Shown here in pieces: positions 25,002 to 40,300 of a stretch of DNA of 64,000 nucleotides; positions within the stretch are counted from its first letter, which is position 1; each line of letters opens with the position of its first letter. The translations under genes were made by a program, and so were the position numbers. Location of the stretch: contig WBMW01005750.1 in the NCBI GenBank assembly GCA_013396635.1, forward strand, positions 171,538 to 235,537. Direction: 5' to 3'. This stretch comes from Penelope pileata (taxonomy: Eukaryota; Chordata; Aves; Galliformes; Cracidae). Below the pieces are notes generated by a model. It worked only from the letters and a program-made list of their open reading frames with translations. It searched no databases and was not told the DNA's origin.

Positions 25002-28000
25002 AGTTAAACCATCCTGTTCTGTAGCTGTTCTAATTTGCTTTGAATTTTAGTTTGTGACAGAATTTTAAGACCGTTTTTTTCCAGAGATCTTCCTTCAGAA
25101 TAGATATGCAATAATAAACTTTGGTCCTGCTGCAACACAATGTTTCCCTTTTTCTTCCTGTAGATTAATGAGTTTTAATAAAATCAGGGAAAGAACAGAA
25201 GTTTCAGGTCCTTCCTTCCAGTAAATCTAACTCCACCAATGCCTTTGGTCAGTGACAGCCATCATGTTGTAATTGAGTTCTCCCTGGCAGGATCCACCCT
25301 TTACTGAAGATGATTGGGTGCCTTTAAGAGGAAAAGAAACTAGTCTTTATTTCAGAGGTATGTACTTTGGATTTTGGTAGTGCTGGGATCTACCAGTTCC
25401 CCAAATAGGGCATACATCATATGCCATTTAGGACTGGAAATGCTGTGATTGTAGTGAGGGAGGAAAAGGGAAAATCCCAGCTTCAAAAATTGTCATTGCT
25501 CAAACATATCTCTTGGGCACAATAAAAACACCTTTCCCAGTTCAGGCTTGAAACAGGAGGGGAATTTCCTAATAAAATAGAAAAGAAGAACCTGACATTT
25601 ACCAAGGACTGTACAACTGAGCTAATTCTTAGGAAAATGCTATTCAAGCCAGGGAGCCATAGGGTTCAACACCAGTTGCAGAAGGTTAGAGAGGGCAGTT
25701 GCATTGCCTTTATCTTTCTGCATGTTCCTAGCTTAAGGCTGCCTTTTGAAATTTACAAATAAAACCCCACATCTTCCTTTTTTCTCTCTCTCTCTTTTTT
25801 TTTTCTTTTTTTACCCACATTGCTAGATTTATAAATCCTCTTCGGTGCTTATCGCAGGAGACAAAAACTGAAGGCCACAATTCCACCCAATGGAAGCCAC
25901 CTTTCCTTTCTGCACTGTTAAACAAGCCCAGTAGGAGAATGCAATTATCAGGGACTTGTTAATGCAGTAAGTAAATGTCAGTCAACGAAAAAAAGAAAAT
26001 GTTATTAGAGTAGAAAACTGACCACCAAAAGCAGATGAGCCTAAGGGAGAAAAATACCACTTTGAACTAATATACTCTTTAATGCTCTTTAATGTCAGCC
26101 ATATCCAAGTGTGAAGAAAAAGTTTGGTCTCTGAGTATCTCCTTAGTATGCTTCCGTTAAAGATATGTGAATAGAAGTCTACTCAGATATGTGCCAAATA
26201 AAGACAAGACTTAGGTTAAAACTCTAAAAAATCCCTGGGAGAAAAGCTACAGGCCTTTTTTTTTTTCTAGTGATCATGTTTCCTGTAAACTGTGTTGTCA
26301 GAGAAACCTATGATAGGCTAGAAAATTTCCCTGATAACATGAAGATTTTCAGTGCTGAAAACATAGAAAGAACTTTGATATTATATAAGAAATTCTGAGT
26401 GAATTTGCCAAATGAGTTAGTAGAAGCTGTGACTCTGGTGTACAAAATGATCAACAGCTGCCCAGACACCACTGCTACCATTCAGACATAACAAGGCAAG
26501 GGAAGCTTTAGGAAACATCAGGCAAAATAATTTTAGCTGGAGCAGTTCAGTTAACACAGTTAACAGAGGTGTGCAGAACAGTGGTGAATGTGCCAGCAGC
26601 ATGCTGTGCGCTGTTCTGGTCTCACAGGCTGAAAAAAGGTGAATTCAGATTGGAAAAGACAGACAGGAGGAGTACCAGAAAAACAGGGGACTGGATAGTT
26701 TATCATACAAGAAGAGTCCTGTATAGTCTGTGAAAACAAGTGTTGTGGGGAGATAAAATTATTTTCTGACAATACCCCGGAATGTGTTACTCCATGAGAG
26801 AAGATCTGTTTATATTAAAAGACAATGAGGTATAAAAGCTAACGGCAAAGGGCAGTCACAGTAAGTTTTGATTTAGCATCTTCAGAACTATTTGAGGAAT
26901 GAAATTCCTGAACAGCCTTCCAGTGGAGCAGTGGGGAAAGATAAACCACCTGGCTTTACAGAGAGTTGGATCACTGTATGTAAGAGATTACATGAGACAG
27001 TTTTCTGCAACAGCAGGGGCTTGTGTTCCAGGATGTGCTTCTGGAAATGAAAGAAAAAACAAGATCAAGAAGACAAGTGCTACTTAAGTTACTGAAAATA
27101 CACCTTGCAGCAATATATGAATTATTATGTTTGCTCTAACCTGAAAACTATTATTTTTTCGGCTCCTTCATGAAATCAGGGAGTAAGGACTCAAAGAATC
27201 TTCTTTTTTATCTGCACATAGCAGCTTTTCTTCATTTTCTATAATCACTGAGAAGCTTTACTGACAATGAATTAGAAGATTTAGAGACCAGGTGGGGGGG
27301 GAAGATATTCGCTTTGTTGATAACCATATAAAGGCTGAAGCATAAAAAGGATTCTTGTAAGATTGAGCAGTAAAAGGATCACACACAGGCCTAGATTATC
27401 TAGAAGCAATAGGCAGTAGCAAGGCAAATGTCTCCCGTCTATCATGAAGCTGCACACTCCCGAGCATGCTTGGGTGACAGTGTTATCTTAGCAGGTCTGT
27501 GTGCCATCTGCTGCAGAGGCTGACTGCATGGGCATACCTCTCTTCACAGTGAGCACTGCCTGGCAATATACAGTTGAGTTGTGTGACATACATTCTCAAA
27601 AGGGATATACTAATTACCTTAATGGAAGGAAAACAGTTTGCATGCAAGATTGAGCTTCCATGTTATCCATATATAGGGCCTGGGGAGTGTGAAATGACTC
27701 ATGGGTAGCTTCTCCTTTAGAAGACTGCTCAATAAGTTATTAGACAGCTACCCTCAGACCAGTATGTTGGGCTGAGGGAATAGGTAAACATAGAAAGAAA
27801 GAGTGAAGGAATCACGAGTGTGAGAGAGCGAGCAATTGCTCACACAATATTGTCCTGCTTCCTGGCAAATACGCTTTCTAGTTTCTTAAATTTCTTCCTG
27901 TAGTCACAGGCTGAGGGCTGTACTGAACTTTAGAGGCCCTCATTAGTTGCTAAGTTATGCTGAGACCAACCACAGTGCAGCTATTCAATAAAGATATTTC

Positions 28001-31000
28001 ATTATTTTGCTAGACTGCCTAGCATCTTGCAGAAAGAAGCAAAAAGTCCCAAAGACCAACCACAAATTAGATCTGTTAATCTTTAAAGACAGATGATCTT
28101 TCTGAATATTTTGGGATAGACTTCTTTCTCCCTAATGCTTGTAGCAATTAGTACTTAGGAGAGTCACTGTTGTACTAATAAAAAGTGTTTGATTGTTTTC
28201 TTTAAATGTTGTTTTGGGTTTTTTCATAATCGTATCAAGACCAGCCACATGGAATTAGCTGCCATTTGTTCATTCTTGAGGATTTGCCTCCTCTAGCAAA
28301 GATATTGCTGCCCAAGATTACTGACGTAGCCAGACGTGCTCATTCAAACACATGCAAGAGTTTGTGTAGGGAAAGGGGAGATGCTGGCACACTGAAGTGC
28401 CTGCGGGCAGTCGAGAGGTTATATCTGTTTAAAAGAACTATGAATGCAGCAAAAATAGATCATTTCTTCAGAAGTTTTTGTTCAAGCTGCAAATAGAATA
28501 GGATTTATTTTAAACTAAATGGTATGACTCATGCTTGCACACTATCAGAACTAGTTTGGCTTAAATGCACTGTCTCCTAGTCCATGTATGCCTATTCCAG
28601 GAAAAGCAGCAAGAGCATGTGGGAAATTATTATTTCCTTGTTCTGCCATTTCCTATCAGTCTCCATCAACACGAAAACAAAACTGCTATGTGGCAGAAAT
28701 AAGGTAATATGAAAATATGGTCATTGAAAGCGTACTAAGTGGTGCTTTCAGAATACAGAAAGATTCTGCTTTGAATGTATTTGCAGTTGTCAGTTAATAG
28801 CTGCCTGACAGAAAAGCACACAGGCTTCTAAGTCCCTCCCTCCAAGACTCTTCCCTCTTCCCTCCAATATTTGTTTTATTGAAGTCATCAAGTTATATAC
28901 ACCGTCTCAGAGCTCTCTTTAATTACTGCCTAAGAACACGATTGTGGTGCATCACCAAAAGTTAGACGCACTTTAGAATTTTTGTTTCCAAGTTTGTTTG
29001 TGGCCTGAGAAGGAGATAGGGTATGAAATTGCCATCTGATTGAATTTCACCATGAGAAATTTTGCAAGACTATTCAAAAACAAACAAATAACAGCATCAT
29101 TTCCCTATGCACAACAGGAGACTCATCACTGTAACGGGATATAGCCATGCAACTATTTCCCAAGCAAAATACATCTACCTACTAACCTCATAATGAGAGT
29201 TGTCAGACCTACAATTGAGTGCCCTGGTCTTCACCTCATATTTCGAGGTAAAATAAGAATCAGGTTACAATAACAGGAAAGTAAGAGAGATGGGAAAACA
29301 ATAAGAAGCAATGAAATAGAAAGTATCTCAGTGGTAAAAATCTATTCATAGTAATTATATTCAGAAGTAACTTCTACTAGGTGAGATCATTTCAAGATCT
29401 TGGTCCCCAGAGCAAAACCTGAGATAGGCTGTTGTATCTGTTCAAGTATCCCACAAGAAATAACTCCTAACCGTATTATGCACTAGAAATTCGTGAAAGA
29501 TTGCTAGTGAAATTCAGTTCAGCTGTATACTATACTATGCCTAAATAAGCCTTCTACTCGTTATATTTAGTTTATCATATTTATTCAATATCCTATAGTT
29601 GTACTAGAAATCTAAATAATGTCAGCACGAGCTGTGAAAGTTTGATAAAAAAGAAGTAGCTAGAACCTTTATTCAGTATTTCAATCTACTCTGTATTTCC
29701 ACTGAAACATTTCTTTCTTCAAACTCATATTTTTTTATTATTATTCTTTCAGCACCTCCTCTTTTTATCAATAATCTCATAAGAAAGGCTACTGCTGCAG
29801 AACTTCCTGCTGAGATCACATTAGGAAGTAATGGGAGTGTCACAGAGGAATATGTTCTCATATTTTCAGTATCGCCTTTCTCTTTTTAATTTCCTTTCTA
29901 TTTGTATGGGAGGAAGGGGAGAGTCCAGAATGCAGTGTCTAAAAGACTTACTGGCTTATCTTCCTGTCATTTTCTGCTAATACAAGAAGCTTCCCTGCGT
30001 GTCATCGGCTAGTGCTTTGCCAAGTCAACGAAGTCCCAAATAGACAAACATTCTTCCCACAAAGACTGATATCTCACTACTGCAAAGGTCTGTTTTAAGC
30101 TTAGCCAAAATAGTCCTTTTAAAAGCCTTCCATAGAGATATACCAAAAAATAACACCCTAATTATTTTCCTTTCTTGGAATTTAGCAGCCTTCAGTTACA
30201 CACAGATTTTTGTGAGAAAGCAATTTGTTCTTTGACACTGTTAGCAATTTTTATGTAACATAGTTAATGCAGAAATCCAGTAAATTTTGGCCTCAAAATT
30301 TCACAGTTCTTCAAGATAGCTTAAAAATCCCTAAGGAACAGAAATGTGCAGAAATGTGCAACCTTAGCTGTTGATTTTGTCCTGAACTTCAGCTAGAATA
30401 CTTAAGAGCTTCACAGAGACAAAGGGTTGTGGAAGCTTGTATTTGTGCAGACCTTTGAAGACAAAATGATTGAAAGAGGATTTCTGTCTGCGTATGTATG
30501 GCTACGTAGGCAAACAGTGGACGAGAGCATCTAGGGCTGAGAAGCCACTATCTAAATCTATTTCGTAGCTGTTTGATACACAAGACGTTTCAGCCAGAGG
30601 CATTGGAAATTCTTTTTTTGTAGGTGTTTCCAGTGTGAGTGTGTATATAACACATAGAAAGACACACACGTACTCATGCAGGCATTTCCCACTGCTCATT
30701 TTCCAAATCTACGTTTACAAACAAAAGTAATTCTTAAATGGAATTGTGTTGGGAGCCTACATAATTTAGCAATTCAGACTGAAAAATATTCAAAGAATTC
30801 TCTACTTCCATTAAAATATTCGTTTTTAAATTAATAAATTGAAATTTAAATCAAATTCAAAACATGACAAGACATGGAAATTTTCCATTACAAAATAAAT
30901 GTTTCCTGAATATATTCTCATATAACAAGAGGGAATTTTAAAATATTTAAAAACCAATATAGTTAAATCTAAAACTACTAACACAATCTCCCTTCATCAT

Positions 31001-34000
31001 TACCATAATTATAATAATAATCTAGTCCTTGAAGCATTGGATCTTGGAGGATTTCACAAAGCAAGGTGTTAACACTACTCTAGATATGTAAATGGGAAGT
31101 AAACACAGTTTAAATGTTTTATCAGTGGAGTAGTAATGACATAGAATACTTCTGCTGTGCTCTCTCAATCTTATCCTGGACACCTCACAGTTTCTGTCTG
31201 GGGGCTCTCTGTTCCAGAATGTTTTTGATAAAACTGGATAAGTTTATTCTTTTTGCTTGCTTGCTTTCCAGTAACTCATCTTCATAAATTTTTAGTACAA
31301 AAACAATAATAAAGATCCTCTCCAGGTCTTTCTTTCAACATTCAGCTACTGTAATTCCTGTTATTACCGCATTTAGAAAATAAGAGTTCGTTCCTCTTTG
31401 GAATTGTCAGTGTTTCAGAATTTAACATTTAGCAAGGCAAATTTCCATCTCTTCAGCTATTGCATGCGTAATGGATTCCTCAATATGCTTCCCGTTTTAT
31501 TTTCAGACCAACACAAATTAGTGTGATAATTCCTGTAAAAGAAAAGGATTTCTAATATTTTGCAGTGTAGTGTGCAAGAGAAGAGGAAAATCCCCTGGTT
31601 AGCATCACTATACATCTGATAGAAAATTCCTGTCTGTGACTCATACATGCACACAACATAACCAACTCACATCATCACTGTGATTATTGACTCGCAGGAA
31701 GGAAGGAAGGATGGTGTTTTCCAGACGACTACTGCAATGCAAGCAATTATTTATAGAGATTATTATTTCTGTCAATTTACTTGCATTAAATCAGAGACCA
31801 TAGGGACTGCAGACAGAAACACCCTAAGGAACAAAAGTTTCTGTTGATGAGTACAAAGCCATGCAACATGCAGACAGAGTGAGTGAATGAGGAAGGTGTA
31901 CATATGCTAGAAAATGGACAGGATAGACTGCAGCCAGTGAATTTAGGACAGTTGCAATCCCCTGGCCATAAACATCTTATGTATCAGAAACTATTATAAC
32001 CAGGTTTCTGCCTTCTTATAGTTCCCCACTGTAATTTTCTTTACCTTGAAACCAGCTTCATCACCTTCAGGGTGAACTTCTACCCACGTTTACTTGTGCA
32101 AGATAAAACAGATATTCAGTGAAACACAGGATACGCCGTGAAGATCAGGGAGCTGGCTGAACATTTTATGGAGAAACAGATTTTCATGAGAAAATGCGAA
32201 TCCACCAAAATCAAAAGGTGCTGCATAGGACTGTGGCTTCACAGCCTTCTGGCAAGTGGTGACACGTGACAGACAACTGAGCATCTGCGAGCCTCATGAT
32301 AGGAATGCCTCAGGGACCCTGGCGCTTATGCTTGTTTTCATGCGCAGCTTTCCAGATTTCTGTACCTTTACCAATGGTGACAAAGCCCTGGGATCTCAAT
32401 CCCTCTTGAAGGCATGGTTTCTCCTGGTGGTGTGAGGAGCCTGGCATCCTTGAATGCCCTGATTCGTGGCAGGTCTCCAAGGTCTGCCTCACATGCTCAT
32501 TGATTTTGGCTCCTACATGATGCCAGGGCTGCTAACCTCCCTGCTGTCTTATTGACTTTTCTTTGCTTTCATAGCCAAGACAAGAGCTGCAGTGCCTAGC
32601 TTCCCACTCACATTTTCACTATGAGCTTGCTAAACTAGCTGATTTGACACATTTTTAGTTTGCTATGTCCAGGCATCTTGTACTCTATTTTTCATTTCAA
32701 AAGCGAGCATCTGTCGTCAGCACCTTCCATTGGTCTCCACGGTGGAGGCAATACCAGTTTACTCTTTATCTTTAGATGTATTCCCGTGAGACCACAAGTG
32801 GTGATACAGCTGCTAAGGGCAAAACCGTCTTCTTTACTCTTATAATCAAGGCACCTCCTTCAGTCTTACAGGCTCTACTAATGAAAAGGTGATTCTGACA
32901 GAAAACGTTACACCTATATGGTTTTCTCTTTGTACTGATATTTTAGAGATGAAGAATTTTTTAAGTCATAATATTGCTGTGCCAGCTAATCTTGGCATGA
33001 CAGGTAATCTTGGTTGACATGTACCTTCTGCACGCTGGCACAACTTGAGCTGAGGGTTACCACTGTATTCTAATTCAGTTTTGTGGGAAGAAAAGCTGTC
33101 AACATATGACAAGTGATACATAACACATCAAATATAATTTTGGTTTCAGCAATAACACAGCAAGAAGTTCATATCACAGTGCTGAGGCATCTCACGCCTT
33201 AAGCCACCCCGCTGCAGATCACTAAACAAAACCTTTTAGCCTCACATTTCCTGTTTGAGTGATTCTACTTTAGTGCTTAAAGTGGCCTGCTCAGACAACC
33301 GAAGAGCAGTAACCAAGTCCTAAATAACCTGAAGACAAGTCAAATATGAATAGTTGAAGTTTGTTGCAGGTGCTAGTTCTGCACTAGCTCCTCTTCTTAC
33401 TGTGCCTGTTCATTTGCAAAACACATTTTCTGTTTTTTTGCTTTCTATCTTCCCTTTGACTTCACTAAAGACCAATAAAAAGAAAGCAGTAACTTTCTCA
33501 GGAACAGGCAGACTTTGTGTTGTTTTACAGAGAGATGCTCAGAGGCACTCTGATCACAGTGCTTTAAAACAGTAGCTACCGAGTTTCATGAAACATGGGG
33601 TAAGATATGCCATGCAAACCATGTATTGCGACAGGTAATTCTTTTTTTCTCAATACTGTGCATATAATTAATAAATTAAAACATGACATTGAAATCTGTG
33701 CCTGTCTTCCGAATTGTTTCATGTAACATTTTCACAGGCTGGGGTAGAGGGATTTCAGTGTCATGTCTAGTGGCTAAAAGGAAGACCTGCGATGAGAAGT
33801 TCACAGTAATTGTGTTACCTCATGCGATTTGTCTTCCACTACTTAGGTTCTTCATCTTCTCTTTCACGTAGTTTCCTTAGGGTTCATTTTACCTGGTACA
33901 CTTTGATCCAGGGAGGATATAGTACCCATTCCTTGACAGCTGTGAAAAACACAAGAGTACTGATATTTCACAAGTAATATAGGCTCCTATTCCTAGACAA

Positions 34001-37000
34001 TAAAACATCAATAACCTTTCAATTCATTTCAGAGGGCACACTTTGTAGAATTCTTTGCTGGTCTCTGAGGTTTCACTACGTTCCTCTTACTCATTGAAAT
34101 GGCTGAAAAGTCACGCATGACCTGCCTGTTTCAAAGCAGGATTCCAAACATAAAACAGATTTGAAAGTCTTTCAGGGTCAGTCAGCAGTTCTCTGGATGG
34201 GCATGCATACACACACAGCTCCCAGGGGATCTTCACTCCGCTAAGCTGCACCAGGTTCCATCTTTCTCCTCTTCAGGAGCTGAAGAGTTTATAGTCTCTG
34301 GGGGTCAATGAGGTTACAGTTCTCTAGGCTGGCCAGTTGTCTCACTAAGGCACACTAAAGGCTTTGTAGAACTAATGGTCTCTTGCCAAAAGAGGTAGGA
34401 TTCAGGGTCTGCTTTAAGGTATTCCTCTTGGTACAATGCATCCTTCACGTTCTGTATGTACTGCCTCTTTGTTTTTACACCTTACTGCTAGAGACCTAAC
34501 AGCAGGGAATTTGGGCCCTTTATATTTCCAAGGCAGACAGCAGGGAGCTGTAAGCAGCCTAAGCTGTCTTTCTCTGCTTCTAGTCCCCTGTGTACTTTTT
34601 TGGACCTATGGCATGTGAGATGAAGCAAGCATCCTGCAGCTGCTCCAAGCACAGATGAAATTTAGGAGCAAACTGAGACGAGGAAATACATGCTCTTTGC
34701 AATTCAGTCGCAAACTGGATTTTTCCTGAAAAGCACCAGGGGACAGATGAAGCAAAGATGCAATGGAGGGCTGGTTTATAACACAAGGGGTCTTTTCTCT
34801 GTGGTCTACCCTTCCCTTCTTGCTGCCCTGTGGCCAAAGCACCCCCACTGGGAAACAGTAAGGCAGTCTTGATAGCCGTGTACCTGCTATACTGTAGTAG
34901 ATGTATCATGTTTATTTGAATTAATATAATGTTTTCATCTGACAGAGGCATAGTCTCAAGGTACCATTCTCTGACTTCTGGTAGTTTCCTTCTTACAATC
35001 TTTTGGTGTTACCGTTTCAGAGAAAGCTTATGTACACATTAATACTATGTCCAGCACAAGTTTACTTCCTTCAAGGACTGCAGCTTTCCAAGTCAGGGTC
35101 TTTGGCCTCACTGAATTCAATCAGAGCTTTGCTCAGACTCTGGATGGAACAATAACATCAGGCAAAGGACCACCAATAGCACCCTCACCTCCAGAGGCCG
35201 ACTAAAACTCACAGCATGAGATTTAACAGTTTCTCTCTCTTTTTCTGATAAGTAAAATAATTCTGGAAATTCTTGCTGCTATTTTCCTAATTCTTGATAA
35301 ACTCCTCTGTGACATCCTTTGCCAGCAAGTATTTACATACATATTTTAGAATGAAGCATATCATTTTGATTTGCTGTTTTTTAATCTCACTGAAGGTCTC
35401 TCTGGTTTTGTGGTGCAGAGTTGGGAGACAGAAAGCCTCAGTCCTGCCTTCCCACATGCCTGTCTGGAAATCGATATTGTCTGGCTTGCAGCTAAGAACT
35501 TGGACCAAGGGCCACTTCCATGCAGCCTACTTCTTTGTACCAGGGAGTAAGGAACAATTTGCACACACAGAAACACAGCTGCGTGCCTCCTGTGCATGTG
35601 ACACCCAGCACAACCCACCAAATTCTTCCTGCTGCCATTGTGTTAGAAAGAGTGAAGGGTAGTTATAGCAGTTGAGAGTGAAAGGAGATGAAAAGATGAC
35701 GAAAACACCGATCTAACCTAAAGGCAGAATTAAATCCATGCTTGATGATATAAAGCACAGAAAATATGTTTCAATAGAGGACCAAAACAGAGCATACAGT
35801 AATTAGTTCACCTAGCTTCATCAAAATTCCCCATATTCTCACGAGCTATTTGAGATAGTTCTGAAAAAACAAAAACAAAAGGCATTTGTGAAACATTCTC
35901 CTTACACTGTAAAAATTTCCAGGGCCTCCATGTTGTCCAAGCATGATTAAAACAGGTCAATACTGTAAATACTATCTCCTCAACTGCTGTCACTGTTTAC
36001 ATCTGACTCTGATACACCCTCAGAACTGCACCGAGTTTTAATAATCATCTTTTTGACATCAATGATTTCCCAGCCCAATATGAGATATTTTGCTGACACA
36101 TGTATCTGTCTTCCTGTTATGAACAAGGCAGAGCATTTTGTAAGAAAGTGCACTGCAGCAGTGAGAGTAGTCAATAATTCTTTTGGCCTACCAGAGTCTA
36201 TTAATTTTAAATTTCTGTCATACAACCAATTGCACGGCACTTATGTTGTCTTTCAATAAGTCATTTTGGCTAACTTAGAGGATCTTTTAGGCTTTAAAGA
36301 TGCTTTGAAATTCCTGCTGAATACACATAGCCATTTTATAACTATCAAGCAAAATTGTTATAGATGGTTACTCACAAAATAATATGCTTTTTCAAAACCC
36401 ATAATTTACTGATGGCTTTGCTACTAAATTCCTTAACTTGTCCCACTAGAGTAAGTCATTAAGCACTCGTTTTGATGTGCTTAGCATTATCTTGGCATTA
36501 TTTTCCCCTATTTCCTATTTATGGAAATAAAAATATATTGTCTGCAATTTTCTTAAATGAAAAGAACTTGACATAATGAAATGCTCTTGCATTGAAGCTA
36601 ATATAAGTGTTTTTATCAAAGAAATGTGAGGGGCTGCTTTGAGTTTGAACTATATTACAGTTACCAAATCACGCTCCCCACTGAGACAAATGTTATCTTG
36701 GGCACCTATTTCCTTTGGTTCCTTTGATGAAGGCCAGCCTACATCTTTATTTGAATTCCCTGGAACTATTACTACACTTAGTCTTAAGCACATAGTTACA
36801 TGCTCAACAGGAGTGAGGATTTTACTGCTTGGTATCTCTAACCAGGAGAAGAGGCCAGAGTCCAGCAGAGGAGGTGGATGAACGCATGTGCGATTCGCTG
36901 TGGAAAGACCACCCATCCTCAGAGCCACTGCCTGGCTCTCAGCAGTGAATGCCAGAACATGTACGCAGCTCCTTTGGAAGGCAAGAGTAAGCTTCAGAAA

Positions 37001-37300
37001 ATTACTGCTATGTGTAGTGAGGCTTTTAAAATCTGATTTTCTTGTGAAGCAGCTCTGCACACGCTAAAGACAAAGAACGATTAAAAAAATAAAACTGTTT
37101 TGCAATATGAATGAAAAGCAAAGTTTTTCCGAGGCAAGAGGGCAGACTCTAAAACATTGCTTGAAATCTTCTGACCCTTTTCCTCCTGCAGCATGAGCCT
37201 GAAGCTATGCAAGTGTGGGCAGGGAAGGGTTACAGCTTTCCCAGCTGTTCACACAAAAGGACACTTTGCACCTGTTCCCAGTGAATGAAGGTCTGCTTTG
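25002..37300. other. Gene-free stretch
   Basis: Twelve kilobases with no supportable gene or transposon. Noted are a pyrimidine tract at about 25780-25812, a short GGAA run at 31697-31710 and ordinary AT-rich unique sequence. Open frames up to about 123 codons (for example 34580-34951 minus and 35294-35662 plus) are overlapped by frames on the other strand and lack domains. Confidence 0.5.
25780..25812. repeat. Pyrimidine-rich low-complexity tract
   Basis: A TC-repeat flanked by T-runs is directly visible. Confidence 0.85.
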
Positions 37301-37324
37301 TGTGGAAGCAGTTCATCAGCCGGC

Positions 37325-37363
37325 GGCCTTGGCATAGGGCCTTGGCGTGGGGCCTTGGCATGG
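37325..37363. repeat. 13-bp GC-rich minisatellite, three units
   Basis: Three adjacent units GGCCTTGGCATAG, GGCCTTGGCGTGG and GGCCTTGGCATGG are followed by a degenerate GGCGGTGGGGC. It lies in a locally GC-rich patch. Open frames on both strands here reflect low stop density in GC-rich DNA. Confidence 0.85.
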
Positions 37364-40300
37364 GGCGGTGGGGCAGGCCGGCCCAGTGTGCTCTGGCTGG
37401 AACCAGGCTGTGGAGGAAGAGGGAGGCTGGCGGGCAGGCCCTTTGCAATCAGGCTTCATTAGCTTTAAAGTGAAAATATGCCCCCACCTGAAGGCTGATG
37501 TCACAGCAAATGCAAACAGCAGGGATGGTCAGCTAAGCGTAAGCAAGAGAATGTGTACTTTTCACTTTAATCCCTCCTCTATTTAGTTCACTGTATTTGC
37601 TCAAGGCTGGCGTACTTTTCATAGCTACCAGTGAGCTATTATTCAGAAAAAACTGCGCCGAACTGTGCCTGTGTAATTATAAAACAATGTACTCTACACT
37701 TCCTTTGATGTTCTGTTAGATCTACATCCTCTCAATTGCGATTTCCCTCAGACGTGGCCACCAGATGTGTGCCAGGCCCTCACAGGGTGGATGAGCTGTG
37801 GGACCACGGGGGTACTGCACCAGCAGGGCCTATGGGCTCCTCAGAGCAGCCAGACCTCAGGTGGCACGCTCATGGCAAAGGCGTGAGCTGTGGTCAGAGC
37901 TGAGAAAAGACGGCAGCCTTAGTATAGTTAGCTTTAGCATAGCATTTCTATACTAAAAGAGAGAGAGGGAATTAAAAACAAAATCCCATAACTAAAATAG
38001 CAGCTTCTCCTTTTCTCGTGTCAGCTGGTGACCCAGCAATTTAAATCCTTCTCCTCCTCGGCACAGGGGTCACAAGCAGGGCACACAGGCCACCCGTCTG
38101 GGCTGGTGCAGCGACAGCAGGGTAGACCCAGATTTCCTCTCCCTCTTCACTCACCGGCCTTCAGAATATATCACCCCCTGCCCCCACTTTAATCCTGGGG
38201 TCCTTACTTTAGAGCTTAAAATAAATCAATAGATAGTAAAAGAAAATCCCTGTGGGAGCAGCCATTGTGGCCCTATTATAAAAGCTTAAATTCCCCACCT
38301 GCCACTTGACCAGTAAAATGCTTGGATTTCCCACTCCAGTCCAGATTATGTAAAACTATTCAAATCCTGAGTGACAGTATTTATGAAGGCAGCTGTTGGG
38401 TTCTCCAACTGGGGGAGGCAGGGGCAAATGCTGTGGAGTCCAGCAAGAACTGTCCTGCTATTCACTGTCCCACAGATGCTTAAAATATATTTTTATTCTA
38501 TTTTATTTTATTGTCCAAGCAGAGGGAAACAAATAATCAGTGAGAAAAAAGTACAACTCCCAAACCAACAGTTTTCAGGAACATCCTTTAGAAACAGATG
38601 CTGACTGAGAGATTATTCTCCACATTCTCACTTCTCCTTCCCCTTTCTCCTCCATCACGTTTGGGTTACGTTGTTCATCACAAATGGCAAAAGGGGGTGG
38701 GGGAGATGCTTTGTGATCCGGTCATTTGTATAGGCCATTCAGCTTAACATATTTCTGTGAAGATTACACTGGAAAGATGCTATCATATTTTCAGTCAATC
38801 AAATGTTTCGCCACTCCCCTTCATCTCACTGAACCTCTGCTGTTGCCAAGTATTGCCACTCCTGGTGGTATTCCAAACTACTGTTTGCCAGCAGGGGTTC
38901 AAAATTCAGTAAAATGAAGCAATCAGAGGCAGTGGTTACCATGTGCCGAGGAAGGCTCAGACAAGAATCCCAACCACCCATCACAACAGTTAATAGTGAA
39001 ACTCCTGTTGACAGCCCTGCCTGCACTGGGCTCTGAATATCAACTTTGCAATTACTGGAGTAATTGGAGAAGCTCATCTGTTTACACCTCACTTTTTTAA
39101 AGACTGACGAGAACCTGATTCTGCTTCCATGGAAGTCAAAAAAGACTGTTCTTTTACTGGGAGGTGGGTTACACCAAGGAAGTTTTACTGAATGTGCAAT
39201 GTTCATTTGACTTAGATCATTTATGAGATCAGCTCTAACAATATGGAAAATCAGCATTTGATAAAAACTCAATGACACATAACAAAAATATACACAACAA
39301 ACCTACTGCACTATGACCTCAATATTTTCAGTCTTGTCTTCAGTTCTGATCAGGAGCTTATTTCTTATCTTTATTGCATTTATACAGTTATATTTCTCAC
39401 GTACAGACTGTGGCCTTTACTTTGTTTGGTTTGGCAACAGTGGAACTGTAAAATTGTACCAAGAGGAAAGTCATAGGCTCCTTTGCACAGAGGCCACCCT
39501 GTTGCAGTCGGGCCAGCCTCAGACCCCAACCTCCTGGCACTTTCAGGCTGGTGGGCAGTGCAGGGCATGGCCGTAGACCTTGCACTCCCCGTGCACCTAG
39601 GTCAGCATCAGATTTATCTCATGTAATGGCAGTTGTCAGAAGGTAGCTAGTCATCTAGGCTTCCTAACAACCATGAAGGAGAGAAGTGAACCTCCACAGG
39701 AGCATTGCCCCTCACTTCAGGAGGGAGACTGGATGAATTGCCCTTTGGGGCTGCACTCCCTACATGGGCTACAGAAGGATTGCTGAGCCCAAATGCCAGG
39801 TTTTTAGGTTGCCAAGAGTAGGTAAGGCAAATCTAGATAGAAAGGGTCTTCCTAGCCCTGAAGTTCATGACAGGATTTCAATCTTTCAATCTGCCACAGA
39901 ACTGGGAAAAAAAAAGAAAAAACAGAACTGAGGGTTTTTTCCGCAGTGCCCTTCATTCTGTACAACACAGTATCCAAAATAGAAGCTAGTATGGAAATAT
40001 TGGGCTTTTGATATATATATAATTATTATTATTATTAAATTATCCTTTTTTTGGTAATAAATCCTCCCTTCCTCCTATTCTAAACAGATACAGCTGCAAA
40101 ACATCAGAAAGTTACACTTTGAACAAAACCCTCACAGATCAGGAGACAAAAAAAATACCAAAGCAATGCCAAACAAGGATTCTGTGCAAAATCTTTAAAT
40201 CAATTAAATAAGGTTATGTAATTTTAAACATCAGATTTCATGTCATTGTGTTACTACTTACAAACATGTGTTCCTTTCTGACTGATGATAGTCTATGAAT

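Noticed and set aside
38826..39278. 150-codon minus-strand open frame
   Set aside because: No domain, signal peptide or coiled coil recognised; no splice context; the length is within chance expectation for a window this large.
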